Below, piece by piece: positions 16,252 through 23,320 of a DNA stretch of 51,967 bases (the first letter of the stretch is position 1; each line of letters opens with the position of its first letter). The stretch is from Hydrogenophilales bacterium 28-61-23 (GTDB lineage Bacteria; Pseudomonadota; Gammaproteobacteria; Burkholderiales; Thiobacillaceae): the NCBI GenBank assembly GCA_002281555.1, contig NCGJ01000017.1, positions 1 to 51,967 of the forward strand, given 5' to 3'. A program made the translations under genes and the position numbers. Under the pieces are notes generated by a model. The model was not told the origin of the DNA. It ran no database searches and saw nothing but the letters and a program-made list of their open reading frames with translations.

Positions 16252-17034
16252 ATGTCCGCCCCCCATACCATTGCCGACAGCGATGCCATCCTGTCAGTCC
16301 GCGATCTGAACTTCTATTACGGTGATTTCCGCGGCCTGACCAATGTTTCCCTGGATATCGCAAAAAGCAAGGTGACAGCGTTCATCGGCCCCTCGGGTTG
16401 TGGCAAGTCCACCCTGTTGCGCACCTTTAATCGGATGTATGACCTTTATCCCGGTCAGCGCGCTGAAGGGCAGATTCTCTTCCATGGCAAAAACCTGTTG
16501 GACAAAAAACAGGATGTGAACCTGGTGCGCGCCAAGATCGGCATGGTGTTCCAGAAGCCGACGCCATTTCCGATGACGATCTACGAGAACATCGCGTTTG
16601 GTGTTCGGTTATACGAAAAAATGTCCACTTCCGCGATGAATGAGCGCGTCGAATGGGCGCTGCGCAAGGCGGCGATGTGGGATGAGGCCAAGGACAAGCT
16701 GCAACAGAGCGGATTGTCACTCTCAGGCGGCCAGCAGCAGCGTTTGTGCATCGCCCGCACGATCGCGGTAAAGCCGGAAATCGTGCTGCTGGATGAGCCG
16801 ACTTCCGCGCTCGACCCAATCTCGACGGCAAAGATCGAAGAGTTGATCAATGAGCTGAAGCACGACTACACGATTGCTATCGTCACCCACAACATGCAGC
16901 AGGCGGCGCGTATTTCAGATTTCACCGCTTTCATGTATCTGGGCGAACTCATCGAGTTCGATAAGACCGATAGTCTTTTCGTCAAGCCGACGAAAAAGCA
17001 AACCGAGGATTACATCACCGGACGATTTGGTTGA
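16252..17034 (+). CDS. pstB: Phosphate ABC transporter, ATP-binding protein PstB
   Basis: PstB is the ATPase that powers phosphate import. Walker [10 protein letters not shown] is at 46-54, the Q-loop is in [10 protein letters not shown], the signature LSGGQQQR starts at 157, Walker B is [12 protein letters not shown], and the switch histidine is in [13 protein letters not shown]. It has 260 residues and begins behind a CCGGAG ribosome-binding site. Downstream genes for PhoU, PhoB or PhoR, common after pstB, are not present in this window; about 400 nt without a recognisable gene follow. Confidence 0.97.
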   Translation: MSAPHTIADSDAILSVRDLNFYYGDFRGLTNVSLDIAKSKVTAFIGPSGCGKSTLLRTFNRMYDLYPGQRAEGQILFHGKNLLDKKQDVNLVRAKIGMVFQKPTPFPMTIYENIAFGVRLYEKMSTSAMNERVEWALRKAAMWDEAKDKLQQSGLSLSGGQQQRLCIARTIAVKPEIVLLDEPTSALDPISTAKIEELINELKHDYTIAIVTHNMQQAARISDFTAFMYLGELIEFDKTDSLFVKPTKKQTEDYITGRFG

Positions 17035-17434
17035 TTTAGAGACACCGTGGTCTTTTCCGTGGCGTGGATTGGGGTCTGGGTTTGCGTCAAACAAATATTG
17101 ATCAATAGGTGTGGCGCCCCGCCATGTGTCGCTTATATGCGGGATGCTCCCAACCTTGCGACTTGTATTGCGTTCGGGCGTTAGGACTTGCGGAGTTTTC
17201 ATGATCGTTTCGGCGAGATCGGCCTATCTTGCCCGGGTGGTGCGGCAGCCCTGCTGCTGTCGACTGGCCTTGGATGCGCTGGCGGGGAAGAGCGGTTCCG
17301 CAGCGGCAATCTGCCCGGGCTGAGCAGAGGCTACGCATGCGCCTGTGATCTGGGCAACGCGGGTTTCCGATCAACCGATCCAGGAAAATCCGTTTTCGCG
17401 CGCCGAATGCGTCATTTTGAATAAGGAGCTGTTT
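17035..17434. other. Gap after pstB with no recognisable gene
   Basis: Roughly 400 nt in the place where phoU is often found. Short open frames exist on both strands (up to about 129 codons on the minus strand), but their products are Arg/His/Cys-rich and low in recognisable motifs, unlike PhoU. I checked by eye for a 4.5S RNA core, a tRNA and an intrinsic terminator and found none. It may be a decayed gene or an untranslated leader for the small genes that follow. Confidence 0.5.
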
Positions 17435-17530
17435 GTGCTTGATGCGCTTGCCATGTTGGACGATATTGCATGCCGCATGCGCGCCCACCAACGCAAGAAA
17501 TCCGCTCGATTGCGAGCATTACATTGGTAA
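17435..17530 (+). CDS. Possible 31-residue microprotein
   Basis: A GTG codon six nt after a good AGGAG (17424-17428) opens a 31-codon frame: Leu/Ala-rich at first, ending in a basic stretch (RAHQRKKSARLRALHW). It ends 13 nt before the start of the next gene in the same direction, so it could act as a small leader peptide or a coupled microprotein. It may equally be chance: the same frame is open upstream to 17345 without a start that looks better. No family is recognised. Confidence 0.22.
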   Translation: MLDALAMLDDIACRMRAHQRKKSARLRALHW

Positions 17531-17543
17531 AGAAGGAAATGCT

Positions 17544-17789
17544 ATGGCCAACGCAGTGAAAAACATTGCCAAATTCATACGGAAAAACCCAGAAAACGAA
17601 GCCGCTTCGGCGCTCCAGGATCTCTGCATCGCTCTGGAGTCTTCAGCTACATTCGATTTGAGTTGTCTTTATGACCTGGAAAAGAAGCCCTTCGAACTGG
17701 CCATTGAATTAATCGAGGAATGGCGCTTCGACCGACACGTGTTTGAGCGCCGGTTGCAGAAATATCTTGATGAGCCCGTGGAAGATTGA
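17544..17789 (+). CDS. Small conserved-looking hypothetical protein (81 aa)
   Basis: ATG at 17544 follows AAGGAA at a normal distance and opens an 81-residue frame with ordinary amino-acid composition. The protein is soluble and mostly helical in character: an N-terminal basic stretch (VKNIAKFIRKNP), a middle with two Cys (residues 28 and 41), and an acidic/aromatic C-terminal half (ELIEEWRFDRHVFERRLQKYL). I see no signal peptide or known motif and do not recognise a family. It sits between pstB and the convergent glycosyltransferase operon. Base composition is like the neighbours, so it is probably a real chromosomal gene. Confidence 0.7.
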   Translation: MANAVKNIAKFIRKNPENEAASALQDLCIALESSATFDLSCLYDLEKKPFELAIELIEEWRFDRHVFERRLQKYLDEPVED

Positions 17790-17840
17790 GCGCCTCGGGA
17801 TCGCTTGCTGTTTGCGTTAGACGGTGGCGGTCAACATAGG

Positions 17841-18965
17841 TTACGTTCCGACGGCATTCCGCAATACGGTTTCGAAGCGGTCAATAATGGATCCCCAGGC
17901 GTGATTCTTTATCGATAGGCTGGCCTCCAAGCCAAGCGCCGATCTCAGTTCTCGATTTCCCGCCAATTCAACGGCGGCGGCAATGAAAGCGGACTCGTTT
18001 TCTGACGTTACCGCGAAGCCATTGATCCTGTCCTGTATCAATATTTCAGCCGCCGCGCGTTTATAAGTTGTAACGCCTAACCCGCTGGCCAAGGCCTCGG
18101 TCAATACATTGCCCCAGGTTTCGGACAGGCTGCCAAATAGAAAAAGATCCGCGCTTGCATAATGCGCCGCGAGATCTTCTCCAATCCGCGATCCAGCAAA
18201 GAGATGGTCAGGGTGTGTGGCTTTCAAATGCGGTAAGGCGGGGCCGTCGCCGACCCAGACCATACGCGCTCGCGGGTCTCGTGCCGCGATTGCCGCAAAG
18301 GCTCGTTCGACAATCTCCAGATTTTTTTCGGGTGCGAGACGACCCACATACAGGCAGGCCAAATCATTTTCCGCAAGACCCCAGCGGTCGCGCAATGCAG
18401 TATCACGCCGGCTGGGGTGGAACAGATGCGTATCGACGCCCCGTCCCACCACGCACACATTGGGAATGCCGCGCGCACTCAGTTCGGAGGCTAGTTCCGG
18501 AGTGGGCACTATGGTGGCTTGGCAACCTCGATGCATTGAGTCGAGCCAACCCGTAATCCAGGGCATCAGCCAGCGCAAACCATAATGCTTGCTGTATTGG
18601 TCGAAGTGCGTGTGATAGCCCGAAGTAATTGGCAGTTGTCTGGCTCTGGCGGCGTTCGCGCCCGCCCAGCCAAGCGGGCCTTCAGTGACTATATGAACCA
18701 GGTCAGGGCGTAATTGATCGATCAGGCGACGAATACGCCACCATGCCGGTATGCCAATACGTAAGCCCGGGTACTTGGGCAGCGGTATGCCGGGTACCGT
18801 CCACGTATTTTCATCGGGGTGTTCATTCGCCTGCTTGGGCCGCACTATGCCTACCCAGTGACCGCGAGCGCGAAGTCCCTCGACAAGACGTTGCGTCGTC
18901 ATCGCGACGCCGTTGATCTCGGGAGGGTAGGTTTCAGTGACCAGGAGGATGCGCAGTGGCTTCAT
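17841..18965 (-). CDS. Glycosyltransferase family 4 (MgtA/mannosyltransferase-like)
   Basis: A GT-B fold, retaining glycosyltransferase of 374 residues. The N-terminal acceptor domain starts MKPLRILLVTETYPPEINGVAMT, with the glycine-rich loop PPEINGV. The C-terminal nucleotide-sugar domain has YVGRLAPEKNLE and the GT4 E-x7-E motif in SETWGNVLTEA (around residues 285-295). It resembles lipid-glycosylating enzymes annotated as GDP-mannose-dependent alpha-mannosyltransferases, but donor and acceptor cannot be read from sequence. It starts 9 nt after the stop of another GT4 gene, as third gene of a minus-strand operon behind a phosphoesterase, next to the pst genes; a role in glycolipid synthesis is inferred. 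Confidence 0.88.
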   Translation of the reverse strand: MKPLRILLVTETYPPEINGVAMTTQRLVEGLRARGHWVGIVRPKQANEHPDENTWTVPGIPLPKYPGLRIGIPAWWRIRRLIDQLRPDLVHIVTEGPLGWAGANAARARQLPITSGYHTHFDQYSKHYGLRWLMPWITGWLDSMHRGCQATIVPTPELASELSARGIPNVCVVGRGVDTHLFHPSRRDTALRDRWGLAENDLACLYVGRLAPEKNLEIVERAFAAIAARDPRARMVWVGDGPALPHLKATHPDHLFAGSRIGEDLAAHYASADLFLFGSLSETWGNVLTEALASGLGVTTYKRAAAEILIQDRINGFAVTSENESAFIAAAVELAGNRELRSALGLEASLSIKNHAWGSIIDRFETVLRNAVGT

Positions 18966-18974
18966 TGCATTGGT

Positions 18975-20117
18975 TTACCGGAGCAGACTTCTGTAAAGGT
19001 CCGCTAAGCGCGCAGCCAAGGCTCGGTCTGACCATTCATGAGCATAGGCGAGAGCCTCGTCGCCGAGTTGAATGCGGCTTTCAGGGCTGTTCAGGAGTGC
19101 TACAAGCGTGCTGGCAAAGCCAGTATGGGTGTCGGGAGCAATGCGACAGCCGCGTCTGGGTTCAAGAATGTCCGCTGTGCCCATGACGGAGAGTCCGACA
19201 ACGGGGCACTTTTGAGCCATGGCTTCCAGCAATACGAGGCCCTGTGTTTCTGTGCGCGATGCGAACACGAAAACATTGGCCGCGGCATAGGCCGATGGCA
19301 GTTCGCGCTTGCGATCCAGATAGCCAAGAAATCGAACATGATTTTGTATGCCCAGACGCGCTGCCTGCTTCTCCAGATCGGCCCTGGCGGGGCCTTCGCC
19401 GGTAATCAAAAGCAATAGTTCGGGCAAGGCGCGGATGGCAAGCGCCATCGATTCCAGCAGGAAGCCGATATTTTTTTCGTGGGCGACTCGACCAACGAAC
19501 AGGGCTACCGGTCGATTGGGGTCAATGCCGTGTCGGGAGCGAAAGCCGGTTGCATCGCCCGGTGTAAAGGCGCTGGATGGAAGTCCGGTCGGGATGATAT
19601 GTAACGGGCGGGTAACGCCATATTCCGTAAGGCGTGTTTGCATGGCGGACGAGGGGACGATGACCGCATCGACGTCGTTGCACTGTCCGCGCGAGAAACG
19701 TCGGGCCATGCCGCGCAGCATGGCACCAGGCAGCCAAGGAATGTAGTGCTGGAGATATTCCTCGAACAGCGTGTGGTAAGTGGTGACCGTGGGTTTGTTC
19801 AAGATGCGAGCGGCATGCAGGCCGGCGTAATGCGCGGCAAAAGGCGTCTGGATATGGATGACGTCACAGTCCGATGCCGCCAGCAATGTGGCCTTGCGCA
19901 ATTTGGGGTAATGCGCCAAGCGATCTTCCGGGTCGCCGAGTACTCGACTTGCGGGGACTCGAGTGATATCCGGGGTCGGGCTGTCGTCGCCATAGCTGGG
20001 CACGACCAGCTTGACCGATACATTCTGTTCGGCGAGGGCGCAGCGAAACGTTTCTATTGAGGTGGAAACCCCGTTGATGCGCGGAAAAAATACATCTGAA
20101 ACCATCAGGACGCGCAT
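18975..20117 (-). CDS. Glycosyltransferase family 4 (diacylglycerol glycosyltransferase-like)
   Basis: Second GT-B/GT4 enzyme, 380 residues. The N-terminal domain begins MRVLMVSDVFFPRINGVSTS and has the acceptor-side HIQTPFAAHYAG and TTYHTLFEEY; the donor domain has FVGRVAHEKN and the E-x7-E motif in ETQGLVLLEAM. The overall pattern is that of 1,2-diacylglycerol 3-glycosyltransferases and PimA-like enzymes, which work at the inner face of the cytoplasmic membrane. Its start overlaps the stop of the upstream phosphoesterase (TAATG), so the two are translationally coupled. In the PlcP/Agt model it would glycosylate the diacylglycerol released from phospholipid. Substrate is inference. Confidence 0.9.
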   Translation of the reverse strand: MRVLMVSDVFFPRINGVSTSIETFRCALAEQNVSVKLVVPSYGDDSPTPDITRVPASRVLGDPEDRLAHYPKLRKATLLAASDCDVIHIQTPFAAHYAGLHAARILNKPTVTTYHTLFEEYLQHYIPWLPGAMLRGMARRFSRGQCNDVDAVIVPSSAMQTRLTEYGVTRPLHIIPTGLPSSAFTPGDATGFRSRHGIDPNRPVALFVGRVAHEKNIGFLLESMALAIRALPELLLLITGEGPARADLEKQAARLGIQNHVRFLGYLDRKRELPSAYAAANVFVFASRTETQGLVLLEAMAQKCPVVGLSVMGTADILEPRRGCRIAPDTHTGFASTLVALLNSPESRIQLGDEALAYAHEWSDRALAARLADLYRSLLR

Positions 20118-20914
20118 TAACTGGCTTCTTCTATGGGGGTGGGGAGGGCATCGCCGAGATTGTCGCTAAGGAGTTTGCAGACTTCACTCCACGCGACGAC
20201 TTCAAGGCGACCATCCAGGTGTTCCACGATCGCCGTGCATGAATCGACCCAATCCCCGCAATTGGCGTAGATCAAGCCGTCGACTTCCTTTAGCGCGGCC
20301 CAATGAATATGGCCGCAAATCACGCCATCGAGACCACGTTCGCGGACATGGTGTATGACCGAGTCCTCGAAATCGAAAATGAACTGCAGCGCGGATTTCA
20401 CCCGCCGTTTGGCATAACCGGCCAAGGACCAATAGCCGGCGATACCGAAAAAACGGCGGAGGCGGGACAGCCAGCCATTAATTATCACCAGTGTGTTGTA
20501 GGCCACGTCGCCCAGTACCGCGACCCAGCGGTGATGTCGCGTGACCTGATCGAAATCGTCACCATGAACAAGGAGAAATCGACGGCCATCTGCTGTGACA
20601 TGTATGTATTCGCGTTCAATGCGAATGTCGCCGAAGGCTGTGTCGCAGTAGTCACGCAAGGCCTCGTCATGATTGCCGGGAACGAACACGACTTGTTCGC
20701 CGTGGCGCGCGCGCCGGAGAACTTTCTGAATCACGGTGTTCTGCGCGGGACTCCAGTGGATGCTGCGGCTCATGCTCCAGAAATCGATGATATCGCCGAC
20801 CAGATACAGATGGCTGGAAGGGTATTCGCGGAGAAAGGCGAGCAGGCTATCTGCCTGACAGGCCCGGGTGCCCAAATGGACATCCGATATAAAGACGGAG
20901 CGGACGGCTGGCAT
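20117..20914 (-). CDS. Calcineurin-like metallophosphoesterase (UDP-2,3-diacylglucosamine diphosphatase-like; PlcP candidate)
   Basis: A 265-residue two-metal phosphoesterase with all five metal-binding blocks: SDVHLG (D11, H13), GDIID (D41), GNHDE (N81, H82), HGD (H117) and GHIH (H202, H204). Such proteins are usually annotated as UDP-2,3-diacylglucosamine hydrolase, LpxH-like. The insert between HGDDFD and GHIH (about 123-200, basic/aromatic) and the linkage to GT4 genes fit better with PlcP, the phospholipase C that degrades phospholipids to diacylglycerol under phosphate limitation in alphaproteobacteria and marine bacteria. A Pho-box-like site lies 25 nt upstream. No ribosome-binding site precedes the ATG. 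First gene of a three-gene operon. LpxH function remains possible. Confidence 0.88.
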   Translation of the reverse strand: MPAVRSVFISDVHLGTRACQADSLLAFLREYPSSHLYLVGDIIDFWSMSRSIHWSPAQNTVIQKVLRRARHGEQVVFVPGNHDEALRDYCDTAFGDIRIEREYIHVTADGRRFLLVHGDDFDQVTRHHRWVAVLGDVAYNTLVIINGWLSRLRRFFGIAGYWSLAGYAKRRVKSALQFIFDFEDSVIHHVRERGLDGVICGHIHWAALKEVDGLIYANCGDWVDSCTAIVEHLDGRLEVVAWSEVCKLLSDNLGDALPTPIEEAS

Positions 20915-20922
20915 GGGGGTGG

Positions 20923-20956
20923 AATCTGCCTGTTGAATGTGACGTCGCGGTTACAG
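20923..20956 (-). promoter_or_regulatory. Candidate Pho box and -10 for the phosphoesterase/glycosyltransferase operon
   Basis: On the minus strand, CTGTAAC-cgcg-ACGTCAC (20956 to 20939) has the 7-4-7 layout of a PhoB site; the first half is close to consensus, the second matches GTCAC. Ten nt further is CAGATT (20928-20923), a weak -10 at the same distance as in front of pstS. A start about 7 nt on would leave almost no leader before the ATG at 20914, which fits the lack of a ribosome-binding site. Confidence 0.5.
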
Positions 20957-21025
20957 ATTCGCTTTAAACCGGCGTGAATTGAAAAAGAAGTGACGTATCC
21001 GTGGTGAGAGGCGCGCCGAGATCGG

Positions 21026-21054
21026 TTGACCAACAACTTCTTCGTCATTAGACT
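21026..21054 (+). promoter_or_regulatory. Sigma-70 promoter of tpiA-secG
   Basis: TTGACC (21026-21031), 17-nt spacer, TAGACT (21049-21054). It is positioned 28 nt before the tpiA ATG, giving a leader of about 22 nt. The same -35 core, spacer length and -10 occur in front of nuoA. Confidence 0.72.
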
Positions 21055-21082
21055 CCGCGCTCTTTTTTGGGAGAGGCATCCA

Positions 21083-21829
21083 ATGCGTCGCAAACTTGTT
21101 GCCGGCAACTGGAAAATGCACGGTAGTCTGGCTGAGAACGAGGCTTTGCTGTCCGGGTTGCTGGCTGGCATGGGCAATGTCAAAGCGGGCGTGGCTGTTT
21201 GTGTGCCGTTTCCCTATCTTGCCCAGGTGCAGTCCATTCTTGCGAACAGTCCTATTGCTTGGGGCGCGCAGAACATGAGCCAACAGGCCAAGGGTGCGTT
21301 CACTGGCGAAGTGTCCGCCAGCATGTTGACCGACTTCGGCTGCGCTTATGTCATCGTCGGCCACTCGGAGCGACGTGCCATCTATGGCGAAAGCGATGAA
21401 CTGGTCGCCGAGAAATTTGCCGCGGTGCAGGCCGCCGGCATGACTCCGATATTGTGTGTGGGCGAAACTTTGGTTGAGCGTGAGGGTGGCATTACCGAGT
21501 CTGTGGTGGCGCGCCAGCTTGATGCGGTCATAGCGAAGTGCGGGGTGATGTCACTGGCTAAGTCTGTTGTGGCCTATGAGCCCGTTTGGGCGATCGGCAC
21601 GGGTAAAACGGCAAGCCCGGAACAAGCGCAGGCGGTGCATGCTTATATTCGCGCGAAGTTGCGTGATCTGGATGCAACCGTCGCGGATGGTCTGGTCATC
21701 CAATATGGTGGCAGCGTAAAAGCGAATAACGCGGTTGAATTGTTCGGTCAGCCGGATATTGACGGCGGACTTATTGGCGGCGCCGCGCTTAATGTGGAAG
21801 AGTTTCTGGCGATTTGCCGCGCGGCGTGA
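21083..21829 (+). CDS. tpiA: Triose-phosphate isomerase
   Basis: TpiA interconverts dihydroxyacetone phosphate and glyceraldehyde-3-phosphate in glycolysis and gluconeogenesis. Catalytic residues are all in place: K11 in GNWKM, H94 in VGHSERR and E166 in AYEPVWAIGTGK; the phosphate loop IQYGGSVK is near 212-220. The frame is open 19 codons upstream, but the ATG at 21083 has GAGAGG before it, lies downstream of the promoter and gives 248 residues, the family length. secG follows after 22 nt, as in many beta- and gammaproteobacteria. Confidence 0.97.
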   Translation: MRRKLVAGNWKMHGSLAENEALLSGLLAGMGNVKAGVAVCVPFPYLAQVQSILANSPIAWGAQNMSQQAKGAFTGEVSASMLTDFGCAYVIVGHSERRAIYGESDELVAEKFAAVQAAGMTPILCVGETLVEREGGITESVVARQLDAVIAKCGVMSLAKSVVAYEPVWAIGTGKTASPEQAQAVHAYIRAKLRDLDATVADGLVIQYGGSVKANNAVELFGQPDIDGGLIGGAALNVEEFLAICRAA

Positions 21830-21851
21830 AATTAAAGGCTCAGGGTCAGCA

Positions 21852-22187
21852 ATGGAATTTCTAGTCTGGATCGTTCATATATTGGTTGCCGCCGCTGTGG
21901 TGATATTGGTGTTGCTGCAGCATGGCAAGGGTGCCGACATGGGGGCGGCGTTCGGTAGCGGTTCGTCTGGTAGTTTGTTTGGGGCAAGCGGTTCGGCCAA
22001 TTTTATGTCTCGTGCCACCGCGGTTATGGCAACGCTTTTTTTCTTGACCAGCCTTGGCCTGACCTATTTTTCCAGCCAAAAACATTCCGCTGTGGTTGCG
22101 CCGGTGACCAAGCAAACTTCCGCGCCTCAGCCTGTTCCCGTGGCGCCGCGGAAGGATTTTGATTTATCGGGTGCCATACCGAAGTAA
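21852..22187 (+). CDS. secG: Protein-export membrane protein SecG
   Basis: SecG is the small non-essential subunit of the SecYEG translocon. The 111-residue product has two membrane helices (about 4-22 and 54-74) around the Gly/Ser-rich cytoplasmic loop with the family motif GKGADMGAAFGSGSSGSLFG. A Pro/Val-rich hydrophilic C-terminal tail follows, typical of betaproteobacterial SecG. The start ATG at 21852 is chosen over an upstream open frame because it matches the SecG N-terminus (MEFLVWIVHILVA). It is followed by tRNA-Leu and the nuo operon, a conserved order in this class. Confidence 0.95.
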   Translation: MEFLVWIVHILVAAAVVILVLLQHGKGADMGAAFGSGSSGSLFGASGSANFMSRATAVMATLFFLTSLGLTYFSSQKHSAVVAPVTKQTSAPQPVPVAPRKDFDLSGAIPK

Positions 22188-22203
22188 CTGAAGTTAGTGT
22201 TAG

Positions 22204-22227
22204 CAGGCAAAAGCGATGTTTTGCCTG
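22204..22227 (+). terminator. Hairpin between secG and tRNA-Leu
   Basis: CAGGCAAAA (22204-22212) and TTTTGCCTG (22219-22227) form a 9-bp stem with a 6-nt loop, 16 nt after secG and 9 nt before the tRNA. No clear U-run follows beyond the stem, so termination is partial at best; it may mark the RNase processing boundary between the mRNA and the tRNA precursor. Confidence 0.45.
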
Positions 22228-22236
22228 TCAAGTATT

Positions 22237-22321
22237 GCCGACGTGGTGAAATTGGTAGACACGCTGTCTTGAGGGGGCAGTGACGAAAGTCGTGCGAGTT
22301 CGAGTCTCGCCGTCGGCACCA
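22237..22321 (+). tRNA. tRNA-Leu (anticodon GAG)
   Basis: 85 nt including an encoded CCA. The acceptor stem GCCGACG (22237-22243) pairs with CGTCGGC (22311-22317), the discriminator is A, and CCA is at 22319-22321. The anticodon arm CTGTC-TTGAGGG-GGCAG gives anticodon GAG at 22271-22273, reading CUC/CUU. The long variable arm (about 13 nt) and the D-loop GGTGAAATTGGTAGAC are those of a class II leucine tRNA. The T-loop TTCGAGT is normal. It lies between secG and nuoA. Confidence 0.97.
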
Positions 22322-22356
22322 TCGAATTTATTTATGCCCACTACTTGCCAATTAAT

Positions 22357-22389
22357 AACCCATTGATATTAATGGGTTTTTTGTTTTTC
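22357..22389 (+). terminator. Intrinsic terminator after tRNA-Leu
   Basis: AACCCATT (22357-22364) pairs with AATGGGTT (22371-22378) over a 6-nt loop, followed by TTTTGTTTTT. This is a good Rho-independent terminator ending the tpiA-secG-tRNA transcript just before the nuo promoter. Confidence 0.88.
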
Positions 22390-22395
22390 GTCGCC

Positions 22396-22424
22396 TTGAC
22401 GTGGGTTTTCCGAAAGCCTAGACT
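22396..22424 (+). promoter_or_regulatory. Sigma-70 promoter of the nuo operon
   Basis: TTGACG (22396-22401), 17-nt spacer, TAGACT (22419-22424), immediately after the tRNA terminator. The predicted start is near 22431, about 38 nt before nuoA. No other strong promoter-like pair was noticed within the cluster, so this probably drives all 14 genes. Confidence 0.75.
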
Positions 22425-22468
22425 CTGTCGCCTATAGCCGTGTTTTAGGCGCGCGTTTCGGGGACCAC

Positions 22469-22825
22469 ATGCTCGAAAATTATTTTCCGGTTTTGCTCTT
22501 TATCCTTGTCGGTCTGACCGTCGGGGTTGCGCCTATGGTGGCGGGATTTGTGTTCGCGCCGCACAAGCCTGATCCGGAAAAGCTTTCTCCCTACGAATGT
22601 GGATTTGAGGCGTTCGAGGATGCGCGTATGAAGTTTGATGTGCGCTATTACTTGGTTGCCATTTTGTTCATTCTGTTCGATCTGGAAATCGCATTTCTTT
22701 TTCCCTGGGCAATTGTTCTGGAAGAAATTGGTTTGTTCGGTTTTCTGTCCATGGTTGTTTTCTTGGGAATTCTGGTCGTCGGCTTCGTCTATGAATGGAT
22801 GAAGGGCGCGCTGGATTGGGAATGA
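22469..22825 (+). CDS. nuoA: NADH-quinone oxidoreductase subunit A
   Basis: Small membrane subunit of respiratory complex I, at the junction of the peripheral and membrane arms. It has 118 residues and three membrane helices (about 8-28, 62-82 and 88-110), with the conserved loop [18 protein letters not shown] between helices one and two; its Cys is the residue exposed in the deactive state of complex I. The start ATG lies behind CGGGGA and the operon promoter. nuoB begins 4 nt after its stop. Confidence 0.96.
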   Translation: MLENYFPVLLFILVGLTVGVAPMVAGFVFAPHKPDPEKLSPYECGFEAFEDARMKFDVRYYLVAILFILFDLEIAFLFPWAIVLEEIGLFGFLSMVVFLGILVVGFVYEWMKGALDWE

Positions 22826-22829
22826 CGAG

Positions 22830-23306
22830 ATGAGCATCGAAGGTGTACTTGAAAAGGGTTTTGTGACCACCACGGTCGACGCCGTGGTGAATTACACCCG
22901 TACCGGATCCCTTTGGCCGATGACCTTCGGTTTGGCTTGTTGCGCCATCGAGATGATGCAGGCGGGCGCATCGAGATATGACCTGGACCGTTTCGGTATC
23001 GTGTTTCGGCCCAGTCCGCGTCAGTCCGACTTGATGATTGTTGCCGGCACCTTGTGCAACAAGATGGCGCCGGCATTGCGCAAGGTGTACGACCAGATGG
23101 CGGAGCCGCGCTGGGTGCTTTCAATGGGTTCCTGTGCGAATGGCGGCGGGTATTATCACTACTCCTACTCGGTGGTTCGCGGTTGTGATCGCATCGTGCC
23201 AGTGGATATTTATGTGCCGGGTTGCCCGCCCACGGCGGAAGCGTTGTTGTACGGCTTGATTCAGTTGCAGAAGAAAATTCGTCGTACCAATACCATCGCT
23301 CGCTGA
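22830..23306 (+). CDS. nuoB: NADH-quinone oxidoreductase subunit B
   Basis: Carries iron-sulfur cluster N2, the last electron carrier before quinone. The four ligands are present: tandem C37 and C38 in [11 protein letters not shown]102 in GSCANGGG and C132 in [10 protein letters not shown]. 158 residues, soluble, binding at the interface with NuoD. The spacing of 4 nt from nuoA and 14 nt to nuoC indicates tight coupling within the operon. Confidence 0.97.
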   Translation: MSIEGVLEKGFVTTTVDAVVNYTRTGSLWPMTFGLACCAIEMMQAGASRYDLDRFGIVFRPSPRQSDLMIVAGTLCNKMAPALRKVYDQMAEPRWVLSMGSCANGGGYYHYSYSVVRGCDRIVPVDIYVPGCPPTAEALLYGLIQLQKKIRRTNTIAR

Positions 23307-23320
23307 CAGGATCCACATAC

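Noticed and set aside
17220-17340. Possible 4.5S (SRP) RNA or riboswitch, prompted by GGTGGTGCGGCAGCC and repeated CCCGGG
   Set aside because: The conserved SRP core (GGTCAGGTCCGGAAGGAAGCAGCC-like, not seen as such) is missing, and no consistent aptamer fold could be drawn.
17035-17434. Decayed phoU gene
   Set aside because: None of the short translations shows PhoU-like helical repeats with E/DxxxD motifs, so the idea cannot be supported beyond position.
17102-17491. A 129-codon minus-strand frame in the gap after pstB
   Set aside because: Arg/His/Cys-rich with no ribosome-binding site or recognisable domain; composition resembles a random GC-rich frame. Left as unexplained spacer.
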